Origin: CAYNLK01 sp964398055
Lineage (GTDB): Bacteria; Chloroflexota; Anaerolineae; 4572-78; J111
Length of the DNA stretch: 64,000 bases
NCBI GenBank assembly: GCA_964398055.1
Contig: CAYNLK010000014.1
Coordinates: 65,404-129,403 of the forward strand
Reading direction: 5' to 3'
Shown here: one piece after another, positions 25,460 to 34,430 of the stretch
How positions within the stretch are numbered: the stretch's first letter is position 1
How the letters are laid out: each line of letters opens with the position of its first letter
Notes under the pieces: model-generated
What the model saw: the letters and a program-made list of their open reading frames with translations, nothing else
Databases searched by the model: none
Told to the model about the DNA's origin: nothing
Position numbers and translations under genes: made by a program

Positions 25460-26467
25460 TTACTCAACCGGCACCGGTACGGATTTGAGAATAGCTTCGA
25501 TCGTGTCGCTGGCCAGCTCGGTCGAACGTTCGTGGGTGATCAGGCGGTGGGTCAACACGCCTGAAGCGACGGTTTTGATGTCATCGGGGATGACGAAGTC
25601 ACGGTGATGTAACAGGGCCATCGCCTGGGCTGCCCGCTGCAAGGCCACGCCACCCCGCGGACTGACCCCCAATAATATGTCGGGGTGGTTGCGAGTGGCG
25701 GTTAGCAGGTGGACAATGTACTCCTTGAGTGGACGTACCACGCTCGTGCTCTGCACCAACTCCTGCAGGGCCAGGATGTCGGCGGTAGAGAGCACAGCTT
25801 CGATCTCGGCGAGGGGGTCGCTGTGTTCTTCTCGTTCCAAAATCAGCACTTCATCTTCAAAGACCGGGTAGCCCAGGCTGAGGGAGATCAAGAAGCGGTC
25901 CAGTTGGGCTTCCGGCAGGGGGAAGGTGCCGCTGGTTTCAACCGGATTTTGAGTGGCAATTAGAAAGAAAGGCTCCTCCAGGATGTGCTGGCGGCCATCG
26001 ACCGTCACCTGGCGTTCGGCCATACTTTCCAGCAGACTGGACTGGGTGCGCGGGGTGGCCCGGTTGATCTCATCGACCAGCACAAATTGGGCAAACAGGG
26101 GGCCGGGAATAAAGATGAACTGTTGTTCTTTTTGGTTGTAGATGGTAGTACCGGTAATATCGCTGGGGAGGAGGTCGGGCGTGCATTGAATCCGTTTGAA
26201 GCTGGCGCTAATTGAGCGGGCTAATGTTTTGGCCACCAACGTTTTGCCAATACCCGGCACATCCTCCAGCAGCAGGTGACCGCGGCCCAGAATGGTCGCC
26301 AAAATGAGTTGCAGGATCTGCGGATCGATCACCACTACCCGGTTGACATTGTCTTGCAACTTCTCGATAAGTTCAACCGCGGCAGTGACCGTCAGTCTGG
26401 GCCGGAGTTTTTGCAGGAGCGTGCCTGATGCTCTTTTTTTGGGCTGTTGGGTCAAGATTTCGGTCAT
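25460..26467 (-). CDS. MoxR-family AAA+ ATPase
   Basis: 335 residues. Walker A is EDVPGIGKTLVAKTLA, Walker B FVLVDEINRATPRTQSSLLE, sensor 1 FLIATQNPVE, followed by SPRGGVALQRAAQA in the lid domain. MoxR proteins act as chaperones that fit or activate cofactor-carrying or VWA-domain proteins. The genes downstream on the strand (Lon-like, DUF58, transglutaminase, secreted VWA protein) are its usual companions. The kinase gene upstream abuts it (stop and start contiguous), so both are cotranscribed. Confidence 0.92.
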   Translation of the reverse strand: MTEILTQQPKKRASGTLLQKLRPRLTVTAAVELIEKLQDNVNRVVVIDPQILQLILATILGRGHLLLEDVPGIGKTLVAKTLARSISASFKRIQCTPDLLPSDITGTTIYNQKEQQFIFIPGPLFAQFVLVDEINRATPRTQSSLLESMAERQVTVDGRQHILEEPFFLIATQNPVETSGTFPLPEAQLDRFLISLSLGYPVFEDEVLILEREEHSDPLAEIEAVLSTADILALQELVQSTSVVRPLKEYIVHLLTATRNHPDILLGVSPRGGVALQRAAQAMALLHHRDFVIPDDIKTVASGVLTHRLITHERSTELASDTIEAILKSVPVPVE

Positions 26468-27106
26468 CTAAACATATACTTTTTGGTGACCGTTTAACCG
26501 GCAGGCAATTTGCTCTTTAATGGTAACCAAATCGGCATCAAAGCGGACAAAATCCAGATCGTCAGCCGGAACAGTGAGGATGGGGCAGAGGGTAAAATCT
26601 TCAATCCAGGCGTTGTAGAGTTCGTTGAGTTGCTGCAAGTAAAGGGGCGAGACCTCCTGTTCAAAATCTCGGCCGCGGCGGTGAATTCGCTCAATCAGAG
26701 TCGGCACGCTGGCCTTGAGGTAGATCATCAGATCGGGCGCCGGGAGGAACTGAATGAACTCTTCGTACAGGCCGCGATAAACTTGAAAATCCCGGGCCGA
26801 CATATTACCCCGTTGAAATAGATTACGGGCAAAGATTTCGGCATCTTCGTAGATGGTTCGATCCTGAATGACCGGGCCGGGATGGTTGAGCATATTACGG
26901 ATCAGACGTAGCCGCCGGGAGAGAAAGAAAATCTGGGAGTGGAAACTCCATTGGGGCATGTTCCGGTAAAAGTCCGCCAGATAGGGATTATCGTCCACGG
27001 CTTCGTAAAAAGGGGTCCAGTCCAGGTGGTCGGCCAGCAGCCGGGTGAGCGTACTTTTACCAACGCCTATATTGCCTGCAATCGCCACAGAATATTTTTT
27101 GGTCAT
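26468..27106 (-). CDS. Deoxynucleoside kinase (dGK/dAK type)
   Basis: 212 residues from ATG 27106, which has AGGAGG 7 bases upstream; an in-frame start at 27154 has none. It salvages deoxyribonucleosides by 5'-phosphorylation. The P-loop is AGNIGVGKST, the DRS-type motif is DRTIYEDAEIFA, and the LID arginines are in ERIHRRGRDFE. It is the first gene of the minus-strand moxR-lon-DUF58 run and has a well-formed promoter. The substrate base preference (dA/dG versus dC) cannot be read with confidence. Confidence 0.9.
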   Translation of the reverse strand: MTKKYSVAIAGNIGVGKSTLTRLLADHLDWTPFYEAVDDNPYLADFYRNMPQWSFHSQIFFLSRRLRLIRNMLNHPGPVIQDRTIYEDAEIFARNLFQRGNMSARDFQVYRGLYEEFIQFLPAPDLMIYLKASVPTLIERIHRRGRDFEQEVSPLYLQQLNELYNAWIEDFTLCPILTVPADDLDFVRFDADLVTIKEQIACRLNGHQKVYV

Positions 27107-27152
27107 TGCCTGCCCTCCTGTTGGTAGCTGAGTATCATATCTACTTGCAGAC

Positions 27153-27182
27153 ATTATACTACTGTATTTAGTAGCCTGTAAA
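27153..27182 (-). promoter_or_regulatory. Promoter for the deoxynucleoside kinase operon
   Basis: On the minus strand: TTTACA, 18-base spacer, TATAAT. The spacer carries the inverted repeat CTACT-AAATAC-AGTAG, a possible operator. Confidence 0.6.
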
Positions 27183-27221
27183 GTAGATTACCACTAAATA
27201 TAGGGCCAATTACTCAAAGAT

Positions 27222-27257
27222 AGAGACCGCTATAACGTCGTTGTCATAGCGGTCTCT
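27222..27257 (-). terminator. Hairpin in the gap after the PHP gene
   Basis: Perfect 12-bp stem AGAGACCGCTAT with a 12-base loop, in the 402-bp gap 27107-27508. There is no strong T-run, so termination is uncertain. Apart from this, the promoter and a doubtful mini-ORF at 27315, nothing is seen in the gap. Confidence 0.5.
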
Positions 27258-27508
27258 GGATTTTGGGGTGGAACGGAGGTGATGGTTCCCACCCTCACCG
27301 CGTAATAGGAGGTGATGCAGTTGTTGGTTATTGCTGTATCGTCAGCCATAATCATAACTGAGCGGTTGGCTCAGACTTACTATAACACAATCCGGCCAAA
27401 TTGAGTAGAAGCAATCAGCGAAATAGGCAAATTTTTAAGGAATCCCGGTATCTGCTCAAAAAATTGGGAGGCGGTACCCTGAGCCTATCCCTGGTCAAAA
27501 CGGGTGGT

Positions 27509-28402
27509 TTATACAAGTTGGCGCAGCGCCTGCCAACCCTGCTTGAAAGCGACATATTGCGCCCCGGTCAGGCCCATATCGCCGAGTTCAATCCCATCGT
27601 GAGCGCGGCCATGAAAGTCGCTGCCCCCGGTTTTGAGCAGCTTGAGTTCATCGGCCAGGATGTCGAGGCGGGCGATCCAGCCACTCCGCTCGGTGGCCGA
27701 ATGATACCCCTGGTTGTAAGGGTAGAATACCTCGATCCCGGTCACACCTTCGGCTGTTGCGTTGCGGACCACAGTGGTTGGATCGGCTCTGGTCTTGTAA
27801 ACGCCCGGATGGGCCAGAACCGCCACCCCGCCGGCGGCCTTGATAATGGCAACAGCCTGGGCCAGGGTCAAGGCAAAATCACGCCCAACATGGGCTTTGG
27901 CGTGAGTGGCCAGATATTCGTCAAAAATCTGCTGAACATCGGTGAATTTTTCCGGATTTCGCTCCAGCAGCACTGCGGCGATGTGCGGCCGTCCCGGCAC
28001 CCCGGCGGCGCGGGCCAAAACCTCCTCGACTGGCAGATCGAAGCCGAATGACTGGAGTTTTTCAATCTGTTTGATCTTTTGCTCGATCCGCCCCTGGCGA
28101 ACCTGGGCCATCACTTCAACCAGGTTTGGCGCGTGCGGGTCGATGAAGTAGCCCAGCAGGTGCAGGCCGATAAACTGCTTGTCCGGTTCGTGGCGCAGGC
28201 TGAATTCAACGCCCGGTACAATTTCCACGTTCAACTGCTCACCGGCAGCCATCCCTTCGACCAGACCGTCAACCGTGTCGTGGTCGGTAATGCCGAGGGT
28301 GCTGAGACCGCGTGCAGCGGCCCGTTCGACCAGTTGGGTAGGGCTGAAGCTGCCGTCGGAGGCGGTGGTGTGCGCGTGCAGGTCTACCTGAAAAAAAGCC
28401 AT
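27509..28402 (-). CDS. PHP-domain phosphoesterase (TrpH/YciV-like)
   Basis: 297 residues. The metal-binding motifs are complete: DLHAHTTASDG, GITDHDTVDGL, PGVEFS, LAHPGVYK and GGSDFHG. The family includes 3',5'-nucleoside bisphosphate phosphatases and RNase AM (5'-to-3' exoribonuclease acting on RNA ends). ATG at 28402 (MAFFQVDLHAHTT) is chosen because the longer frame to 28456 is only translation of a GAGCCAAT repeat. The insert between the two halves (helical, about 100-190) is normal for the family. Confidence 0.88.
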   Translation of the reverse strand: MAFFQVDLHAHTTASDGSFSPTQLVERAAARGLSTLGITDHDTVDGLVEGMAAGEQLNVEIVPGVEFSLRHEPDKQFIGLHLLGYFIDPHAPNLVEVMAQVRQGRIEQKIKQIEKLQSFGFDLPVEEVLARAAGVPGRPHIAAVLLERNPEKFTDVQQIFDEYLATHAKAHVGRDFALTLAQAVAIIKAAGGVAVLAHPGVYKTRADPTTVVRNATAEGVTGIEVFYPYNQGYHSATERSGWIARLDILADELKLLKTGGSDFHGRAHDGIELGDMGLTGAQYVAFKQGWQALRQLV

Positions 28403-28417
28403 TTCAAAATAATCAAA

Positions 28418-28498
28418 GAGCCAATGAGCCAATAAACCAATGAGCCAAAGAGCCAATGATCAAATTGATAATTGGCTCATTGAAAATTGGCTCATTAA
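28418..28498. repeat. Octamer array with inverted half, over the plsY stop
   Basis: GAGCCAAT units with an 8-bp period (two perfect, then AAACCAAT, GAGCCAAA, GAGCCAAT), followed by ATTGGCTC units in inverse orientation. It covers the stop of the PlsY-like gene at 28495. The period is 8, not 7. Confidence 0.8.
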
Positions 28499-29100
28499 GT
28501 TTTCTGCCCAATGCGTCGTTCGGTGCCGGCGCGTAGCCGGGCAAAGTTGGGGCGGAGCGCGTTGAACATCAGGAGCAGGTTGAGTATGCCGGCGGTGATG
28601 AATTGGTACGGAATGTAACCCAGCCAGGCCGCCACAATCAGGCCGAGGAGAGACAAAATGGCAATCGTGGTTGACAGGATCGAGGCGTAGCGGCTGATGG
28701 CCAGGGCGATCAATCCACCCAGTCCGGCCGCCAGGGCTACCGGAAGCGACAATCCGGCGACTGCGCCCAGAGCTGTCCCGGCCCCAACTCCGCCTTTGAA
28801 GCCCAGGAAGATGGAGTAGTTGTGTCCCAACACGGTTGCCGACGCTACCAGAGCCGTGACCCAGGGCTGGCCAAAAAAGGTCACAAAATAAACCGGCAGC
28901 AGCCCTTTGAGAATGTCACCCAACACAGTCAACCCGGCCGCCAGTGGGCCGGCAGCGCGCAAGACGTTGGTGCCGCCGATGCGCCCGCTGCCAACTTTGG
29001 TGACATCAATCCCATACAGCCGGGCAACCAGATAGCCCATTGGAATTGAGCCGAACAAATAGCCAATCAGAATGGCGATGACAGGGAAGATAATAGTCAC
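28495..29100 (-). CDS. plsY: PlsY-like glycerol-3-phosphate acyltransferase
   Basis: 201 residues, about five membrane helices. PlsY moves an acyl group from acyl-phosphate to glycerol-3-phosphate, the first step of phospholipid synthesis. Motif 1 GSIPMGYLVARL and motif 2 GSGRIGGTNVLRAAG are recognisable. Motif 3 reads HNYSIFLGFKGGVGAGTALG, where classic PlsY has FKGGKG; the second Lys is replaced by Val. It may therefore be a divergent paralogue rather than the main enzyme. Start ATG 29100. Confidence 0.8.
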   Translation of the reverse strand: MTIIFPVIAILIGYLFGSIPMGYLVARLYGIDVTKVGSGRIGGTNVLRAAGPLAAGLTVLGDILKGLLPVYFVTFFGQPWVTALVASATVLGHNYSIFLGFKGGVGAGTALGAVAGLSLPVALAAGLGGLIALAISRYASILSTTIAILSLLGLIVAAWLGYIPYQFITAGILNLLLMFNALRPNFARLRAGTERRIGQKT

Positions 29101-29308
29101 TTGTATTTCCGCAGCTCAGTTAGTGACTTGAGTATATCAAATATTGTCGGATACAACAAAAAAAAATGGGATATTCGGTGAGGCCAATTTGCCCGAGCTG
29201 GCTTTTTTGGAAAGTTGATTGTCAGGAGTTTTAAGTTTGTGATATGATATACGGAGAACTGCTTGAATTCTTGTTCCTGCCCTAAATCCGGCGAAAAAGG
29301 CAAAATTT

Positions 29309-29764
29309 ATGACCGAATTAACCCAACAACAAGTGGAACAACTTATCGCAGCCACCCGCGCTAAAGGCGAAAAGCCTGATTTGCGCCGGCGTGATCTTAG
29401 TGGGATTGGCCTGTTTCGAGTTGATCTGCACCAGGTTGACCTGACCGAAGCCAATTTACGCCAGGCCAATTTGATCGAGGCTAATCTGAGCCAGGCTAAT
29501 CTGAGCAAAGCTAATCTGACCGAGGCGAATTTGGTCAATGCCAACCTGAGCGGGGCGAACTTGAGCCAGTCGGTTCTGTTCCAGGCCCGCTTAACCGGGG
29601 CGAATCTGAGCCAGGCCGACCTGCGTGAAGCAAACTTGAATGGGGCTACTCTGGCCCAGGCCGATTTGACCGGAGCGAATCTTCAGGGGGCAGTCTATAC
29701 CAGCTATACCAAATGGCCGCTGGGCTTTGACCCGGTTGCAACCGGGGCCAAGAAGGGCTACTAA
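29309..29764 (+). CDS. Pentapeptide-repeat protein
   Basis: 151 residues. After a short helical N-terminus, about 18 consecutive pentapeptides of the A(N/D)LXX type (ANLRQ, ANLIE, ANLSQ, ANLSK, ANLTE and so on) run from near residue 35 to near 130, predicting a right-handed quadrilateral beta-helix. Cytosolic, with no signal peptide. Members range from DNA-mimicking gyrase protectors to proteins of unknown role; nothing here specifies which. The start is MTELTQQQVEQLI at 29309. Confidence 0.9.
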   Translation: MTELTQQQVEQLIAATRAKGEKPDLRRRDLSGIGLFRVDLHQVDLTEANLRQANLIEANLSQANLSKANLTEANLVNANLSGANLSQSVLFQARLTGANLSQADLREANLNGATLAQADLTGANLQGAVYTSYTKWPLGFDPVATGAKKGY

Positions 29765-29828
29765 ACCCTATCTCTTTTGGAATTATCTTCGAGCACCTGG
29801 AAGGGCCAGCCCACTCAAGCTGCCAGCC

Positions 29829-32333
29829 TCAAGCTGCCAGCCGCTGTTCCACATAGGCCCGGATTGCCTCGGCCGAGTCCAGTTGTAAGGCAGCCGCCGC
29901 AATCTCCCTGGCCTCAGTCAGGTTCAACCGGCCAATCGTTTGTTTAACGACCGGGATGGCCGGGGCGCTCATACTGAACTCGTCCAGACCCAGACCTAAT
30001 AGAATCGGCGCGGCCAGGGGATGGCCGGCAAACTCACCGCACAGCCCTACCCAGATACCGGCCGCGTGAGCGACCTCGATGGTTTGTCGGATCAGGCGGA
30101 GGACGGCCGGCTGGAAGGGGTCGGCCAGGCCGCCGACGCGGGCGTTGGTGCGATCCGCGGCCATGGTGTACTGGCTCAGATCATTGGTGCCAATGCTGAA
30201 GAAATCCACCTCAGCCGCAAGTTGATCGGCCACCGCTACTGCCGACGGCACTTCAATCATAATCCCCACTTCCATATTGGGGTTATAAGGCTGGCCGGCC
30301 TGGTCCAGCTCGGCCTGGGCTTCGGCCAGCAGCTTCTTGGCGGCGCGCACTTCCCCCACCGCGGCGACCATTGGGAACATTACTTTGACCTGGCGGCCAT
30401 AGCTGGCCCGCAGGATGGCCCGGAGCTGTGTTTTGAACAGGTCAGGCCGGTCCAGGCAGTAGCGAATGGCTCGCCAACCCAGGAAGGGATTCTCTTCGGA
30501 TCCCAAATCCAGGTAGGGCAGCGGTTTATCTCCCCCAATATCCAGCGTGCGGATAATCAGCGGCCGCGCCCCCAAAGCGGTGGCAATGGCCTGGTAGACT
30601 TCGTACTGCTCTTCCTCTGACGGGGCCGTGGTTCGATTCAGGTAAATGAATTCGGTCCGCAGCAGACCGACTCCCTCGGCGCCGTTGTCCAGCGCCGGCC
30701 GAACATCTGCCAGCCCACCGATGTTGGCCACGACTTCAACTTGCTGACCATCCCGGGTGATGGCCGGCTGCTGGCTGGTCGCTTTGGCCGCAGCCTGAGC
30801 CTCTAACCAGGCTGCCCGTTGAGCCTGAAGCTCGGCCAGTTTGGCCGCGGCCGGCGCCACCCAGATGCGTCCCCGTTGGCCGTCTAGGGCTAGTAGGCTA
30901 CCATTCTTAAGCTGCAAGAGGGAAGCTCCGGCCCCTACCACCGCCGGAATACCCAGGGCCCGGGCCAGAATGGCGCTGTGGGAGGTGGCGTTACCCAACT
31001 CGGTGCAGATGCCTAATACTTTTGCCGGGTTCAACTGGGCCGTATCGGACGGAGTCAAATCAGCCGCCACCAAAATGGATGGCTCGGTGATTTCCAGGGA
31101 AGTTGCGGCCACGCCGGCCAGCAACTTCAAGACCCGTTGGCCCACGTCGGTGACATCGGCTGCCCGGGCCTGCAGATAGGGATCGTCCAGGGCGCGATAG
31201 CTGGCCGCCATTTCTTCAATCACCGCTTGCCAGGCCGCTTCGGCGTTGATCCGGCGTTCGTTGATCCGTTGCCGGGTCGTTTCAACCAGGGCCGGGTCCG
31301 ACAGGAAGAGTAGATGCGCTTCAAAGATGGCTGCTTCGTAATCACCAACCTGGCTGAGCGCCTGACGATGAAGATTCTCGATTTCTTGTTGAGCCGTGGC
31401 GATGGCGGCCTGCAGGCGTTGCCACTCAGCCTGGGGATCAGCGTTCGGCCGTTCGGCTACCTTGATTGGGGCGAGTTCGTAGCGAACGATTGGGCCGATG
31501 GCAATGCCGGGCGAGGCGGCGATCCCGGCCAGTTCACCCTCGGCTAGCGATGCAGCCACGGCGGGAGCTTTTAGGGCCGGGACGGTAGCTATGGTCTTCT
31601 CATCCTCGCCAAAATTGGCCTCTACCAGGGCTTGCAACGCGGCCAGGGCCGCGGTCGCGGCCGGTCCCTGGGCCGCCACCGCAATCTGGTGACCCTGACG
31701 GGCGCCAATGGTGGCGACCTGGTTGATACTCTTGGCATTTACCGGGCTACCCCCCCGCGTCAGATTGCGCACGGTAATCTGGGCATCGAAGCGGCCGGCC
31801 GTGCCGACAAATTGGGCCGCCGGCCGGGCGTGCAGTCCCAGTTTATTGCGGATAGTCAAACGAATTTCATATTCCGGGGTGAGGTCAAGCTCGGTCGCAG
31901 GGGCCGCGGTGAGGTCGGGGACGACCTGCTGGAGTTGAGCCGCCTTGGCTGCCAGGGCCCCGCGCGCTTCGACCAGTACTTGCTCAATGTCGGCGCCGGT
32001 CATAGCTTGAACGGCCGCAGCCATCGCCCCCTCCACCAGGGGCGCCTCGCACAAGCGAATCTTGGTCCGCTGTTCCTCCGGCAGAAATTCCAGAGCCATT
32101 TCGGCGCTCAAAAGGGCGCTGCCCAGGTCCATCAGCACGATGACCCCAGCGTCGCTGTAAACAGATTCGATGGCGGCCAGCACTCGCATTGGGTCGGTGC
32201 CGATGGGGTTTTCGGCATCCTCGATGCCGCCCGCAATCGCCATGGGGACCTGGCCCTGGGTCATCTGGCTGATTAATTCGTGGACGCCTTCGGCCAATTT
32301 GGCGCTATGGGAAACGATGACAATGCCGATCAT
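29829..32333 (-). CDS. dhaM: DhaM-HPr-enzyme I fusion of the dihydroxyacetone phosphotransferase
   Basis: 834 residues carrying a whole phosphate relay. The N-terminal DhaM/EIIA-Man-like domain (1-135) has the active His at position 9 in IVIVSHS; an HPr domain (about 155-245) has its His at 168 in LGLHARPAA; enzyme I (about 262-834) has the His in GNATSHSAILARALG (near 450), PEP-binding GDKPLPYLDLGSEENPF and the Cys in GLCGEFAGHP. It moves phosphate from PEP to DhaL-bound ADP, which then phosphorylates dihydroxyacetone in DhaK. E. coli DhaM carries only a truncated enzyme I, so this protein is self-sufficient. It is the last gene of a regulator-containing operon; DhaK and DhaL are encoded 10 kb upstream on the same strand. 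Confidence 0.93.
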   Translation of the reverse strand: MIGIVIVSHSAKLAEGVHELISQMTQGQVPMAIAGGIEDAENPIGTDPMRVLAAIESVYSDAGVIVLMDLGSALLSAEMALEFLPEEQRTKIRLCEAPLVEGAMAAAVQAMTGADIEQVLVEARGALAAKAAQLQQVVPDLTAAPATELDLTPEYEIRLTIRNKLGLHARPAAQFVGTAGRFDAQITVRNLTRGGSPVNAKSINQVATIGARQGHQIAVAAQGPAATAALAALQALVEANFGEDEKTIATVPALKAPAVAASLAEGELAGIAASPGIAIGPIVRYELAPIKVAERPNADPQAEWQRLQAAIATAQQEIENLHRQALSQVGDYEAAIFEAHLLFLSDPALVETTRQRINERRINAEAAWQAVIEEMAASYRALDDPYLQARAADVTDVGQRVLKLLAGVAATSLEITEPSILVAADLTPSDTAQLNPAKVLGICTELGNATSHSAILARALGIPAVVGAGASLLQLKNGSLLALDGQRGRIWVAPAAAKLAELQAQRAAWLEAQAAAKATSQQPAITRDGQQVEVVANIGGLADVRPALDNGAEGVGLLRTEFIYLNRTTAPSEEEQYEVYQAIATALGARPLIIRTLDIGGDKPLPYLDLGSEENPFLGWRAIRYCLDRPDLFKTQLRAILRASYGRQVKVMFPMVAAVGEVRAAKKLLAEAQAELDQAGQPYNPNMEVGIMIEVPSAVAVADQLAAEVDFFSIGTNDLSQYTMAADRTNARVGGLADPFQPAVLRLIRQTIEVAHAAGIWVGLCGEFAGHPLAAPILLGLGLDEFSMSAPAIPVVKQTIGRLNLTEAREIAAAALQLDSAEAIRAYVEQRLAA

Positions 32334-32354
32334 AGCTTTTCCTTTTGGGTGTAA

Positions 32355-33410
32355 TCAGGTTCTTTCAGCTTCTACTGCCTCAATCAATTTGTGCGGTTGG
32401 TTTTGGTAGTCGGCCCAGTTTAGCTCACCGGCCACCAGGCCACTCAAAATCTTGGTGAGGGCCTGATTGACGGGTGTAGCAATCCCAAATCTTTGGCCCG
32501 CCCGGACAATAGCCCCGTTCAAAGCGTTGATTTCTGAAGTAGGCCGGCCGGCGGCCAGATCCATTTGGAGTGAAGGTATTTTGCTGCCCCGCCCGCTGGC
32601 CATGAATGGGCGCAAGATGGCTCGCTTGAGTGCGGCCGGCAGCCACTCCGCCGCCGTCAGCCGGGCCAGCCAATCGACCGGATAGCCGGGCAGCCGCACC
32701 GCCCGGATGCCCTGGGCTGCCATCACCTGCCCACATTCCCGCAGGGCCGCCAGCTCCAGCTCGAATAGCTCCGGCCGGGCGATGATGTCCCCTGCTGGTT
32801 GGTTGAGGATGGCGCAGGAGGCGTTGGTAACGATGTTCAGCATTAATTTGGACCACTTCATGGCCCGGTAGTCAGCATAAGTTTGGGTCGTCAGGCCGGC
32901 CTCATGCAACGCCTCGGCCAGCCGCCCGACCGGCTGCGAATTTGCCAGGGGGGCGACCCCAATGCCTCCTTTGGCTTTGCTCACCTGAATGAGACCCGGC
33001 TCAGGCGACTGAATCGGGATGGTGAGAGTGCCGGCGATGACCGGCCGGCTTGAAAAAATTTCGACCAGTTGCTCCTCGTTGCCAATACCGTTCTGGAATG
33101 AGACCAACCAGCTTTGGTCCGATATCCCGCCCCCGGCGACCAATTGCTGCGCCGCCCTGGCCGTGTCGGGCGATTTCACCGTCAGGAGGATGAAATCATA
33201 ACCGGCCCCGGCTGCTTCAACCCCGATCGCGGTTTTTGGAAAAACGGTTTGGGCCGGTTGGCCGGGCCACTGAATTACCAGGCCGGCGGCCCCGATTTGC
33301 TCCATCAGGCGAGGGCGTCCGACCAGGGTAACCTCATGGCCCTGCCCGGCCAAAGAGCCGCCGATAAAGCAACCAATGGCCCCGGCGCCCATAACCAGGA
33401 TTTTGAACAT
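32355..33410 (-). CDS. ApbA/PanE-family ketopantoate-reductase-like dehydrogenase
   Basis: 351 residues. The N-terminal NADP-binding motif is MGAGAIGCFIGGSLAGQGHEVTLVGR; the C-terminal helical domain has KWSKLMLNIVTNASCAI with the Lys and Asn expected for catalysis. The family includes 2-dehydropantoate 2-reductase (pantothenate synthesis), but many members reduce other 2-oxo acids. It is placed 2 bp from the SorC regulator and 22 bp from the PTS fusion, so its role is more likely in the glycerol/dihydroxyacetone locus than in vitamin synthesis. The substrate is unknown. Confidence 0.8.
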   Translation of the reverse strand: MFKILVMGAGAIGCFIGGSLAGQGHEVTLVGRPRLMEQIGAAGLVIQWPGQPAQTVFPKTAIGVEAAGAGYDFILLTVKSPDTARAAQQLVAGGGISDQSWLVSFQNGIGNEEQLVEIFSSRPVIAGTLTIPIQSPEPGLIQVSKAKGGIGVAPLANSQPVGRLAEALHEAGLTTQTYADYRAMKWSKLMLNIVTNASCAILNQPAGDIIARPELFELELAALRECGQVMAAQGIRAVRLPGYPVDWLARLTAAEWLPAALKRAILRPFMASGRGSKIPSLQMDLAAGRPTSEINALNGAIVRAGQRFGIATPVNQALTKILSGLVAGELNWADYQNQPHKLIEAVEAERT

Positions 33411-33412
33411 CT

Positions 33413-34381
33413 TTATTCCGACATCTTCAACACGGCCCGGGCCGCAATGTCATCGGTGACCAGGCAATTGATCACCCCCAGCCGCAAAGCTCCCAAGATC
33501 GAGGCGGCTTTGTCGATGCCCCCGCCCACCCCGATCACACACGGGGTCCGCTTCAGGCGCTCCAGAGTGATGCCAATCAGCCGTTGGTGTAATTCAAGCG
33601 GCAGCACGTGGCCATGGAGGTCGAAATGATAGGAGCAGATATCGCCGACGCCGCCCCGGCGGATGATCTCTCTCAATTCGGTTTCGGTAATGTAGCCGGC
33701 CGACAGCAGGCCGGATAAGGCCGGCGAGAGGCTGCCAATTCCGACCAGGGCCATATCCAATTTTTCCATTAACGCCAGCGGTTCACGAATGGAACGATCC
33801 TGGAGCAGCGCCTCACGGGTGGCCGGACTCTCCACCAGCAGCGGGGCCGGCAAATATTTGTACTGTCCGCCCAGGTTTTGGGCCAACCAGCGGGTCAGGT
33901 CCGGTCCATCGAGCAGCGGGTTAATTGAGCCAACTGCGCCGGTTAGCTGAACGACGGTTACTTTCTTTTGACGGGCGGCCTGCAGAGCATTGACCACCTG
34001 GTAGACGCCGGTATTCCAGGAAATACCCAGGATCATGCCATCTTGCAGCCGGTCTTCCAGGTAGCGGGCCGCCAGGGTGCCCAGCCGTTCAACCAATTGA
34101 GCATAGCCCAGGTGGCCGGAGGCCAGGACCAGAGTTTCAGTCAGTCCAAACCGGTGCTGTAATTCATGCTTGAGCGCGGCATATTTATCGGGGGGGTGGT
34201 GAATAACAATCTTAACGACGCCTTCCTGGCGCCCTTCGGCCAACAGGCGCGATACTTGAGGCCGCGAGATATGAAGCTGCCGAGCAATTTCTGCTTGAGT
34301 CAGGTTCTTCTCGTAGTAGAGGCTGGCTACTCTGGCCAGGAGGGCGTGTTTTTCTTCAGATAAGGCGTCCATCTGTGACAT
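33413..34381 (-). CDS. SorC/DeoR-type transcriptional regulator
   Basis: 322 residues. An N-terminal helix-turn-helix (LTQAEIARQLHISRPQVSRLLAEGR, about 25-55) is followed by the SorC sugar-phosphate-binding domain (about 65-320) with GISWNTGVYQVV and IGVGGGIDKAASILGALRLG. SorC-family repressors bind phosphorylated sugars or polyols. Lying between the glycerol-kinase paralogue and ApbA, it probably controls this operon with a ligand such as dihydroxyacetone phosphate or glycerol-3-phosphate. Perfect palindromes at 36160 and 36292 are candidate operators. Confidence 0.9.
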   Translation of the reverse strand: MSQMDALSEEKHALLARVASLYYEKNLTQAEIARQLHISRPQVSRLLAEGRQEGVVKIVIHHPPDKYAALKHELQHRFGLTETLVLASGHLGYAQLVERLGTLAARYLEDRLQDGMILGISWNTGVYQVVNALQAARQKKVTVVQLTGAVGSINPLLDGPDLTRWLAQNLGGQYKYLPAPLLVESPATREALLQDRSIREPLALMEKLDMALVGIGSLSPALSGLLSAGYITETELREIIRRGGVGDICSYHFDLHGHVLPLELHQRLIGITLERLKRTPCVIGVGGGIDKAASILGALRLGVINCLVTDDIAARAVLKMSE

Positions 34382-34430
34382 AAGTCAGTCAAGCTATGAA
34401 TCCGTTTGGATCTGGTCAATGTTTCAGTTC

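Noticed and set aside
27240..27400. Possible tRNA in the gap before the PHP gene
   Set aside because: No T-loop GTTCRANNC or acceptor stem could be found; the pairing is a simple hairpin.
28403..28456. N-terminal extension of the PHP protein
   Set aside because: It is translated from the GAGCCAAT repeat and has no homology; ATG 28402 gives the family start.
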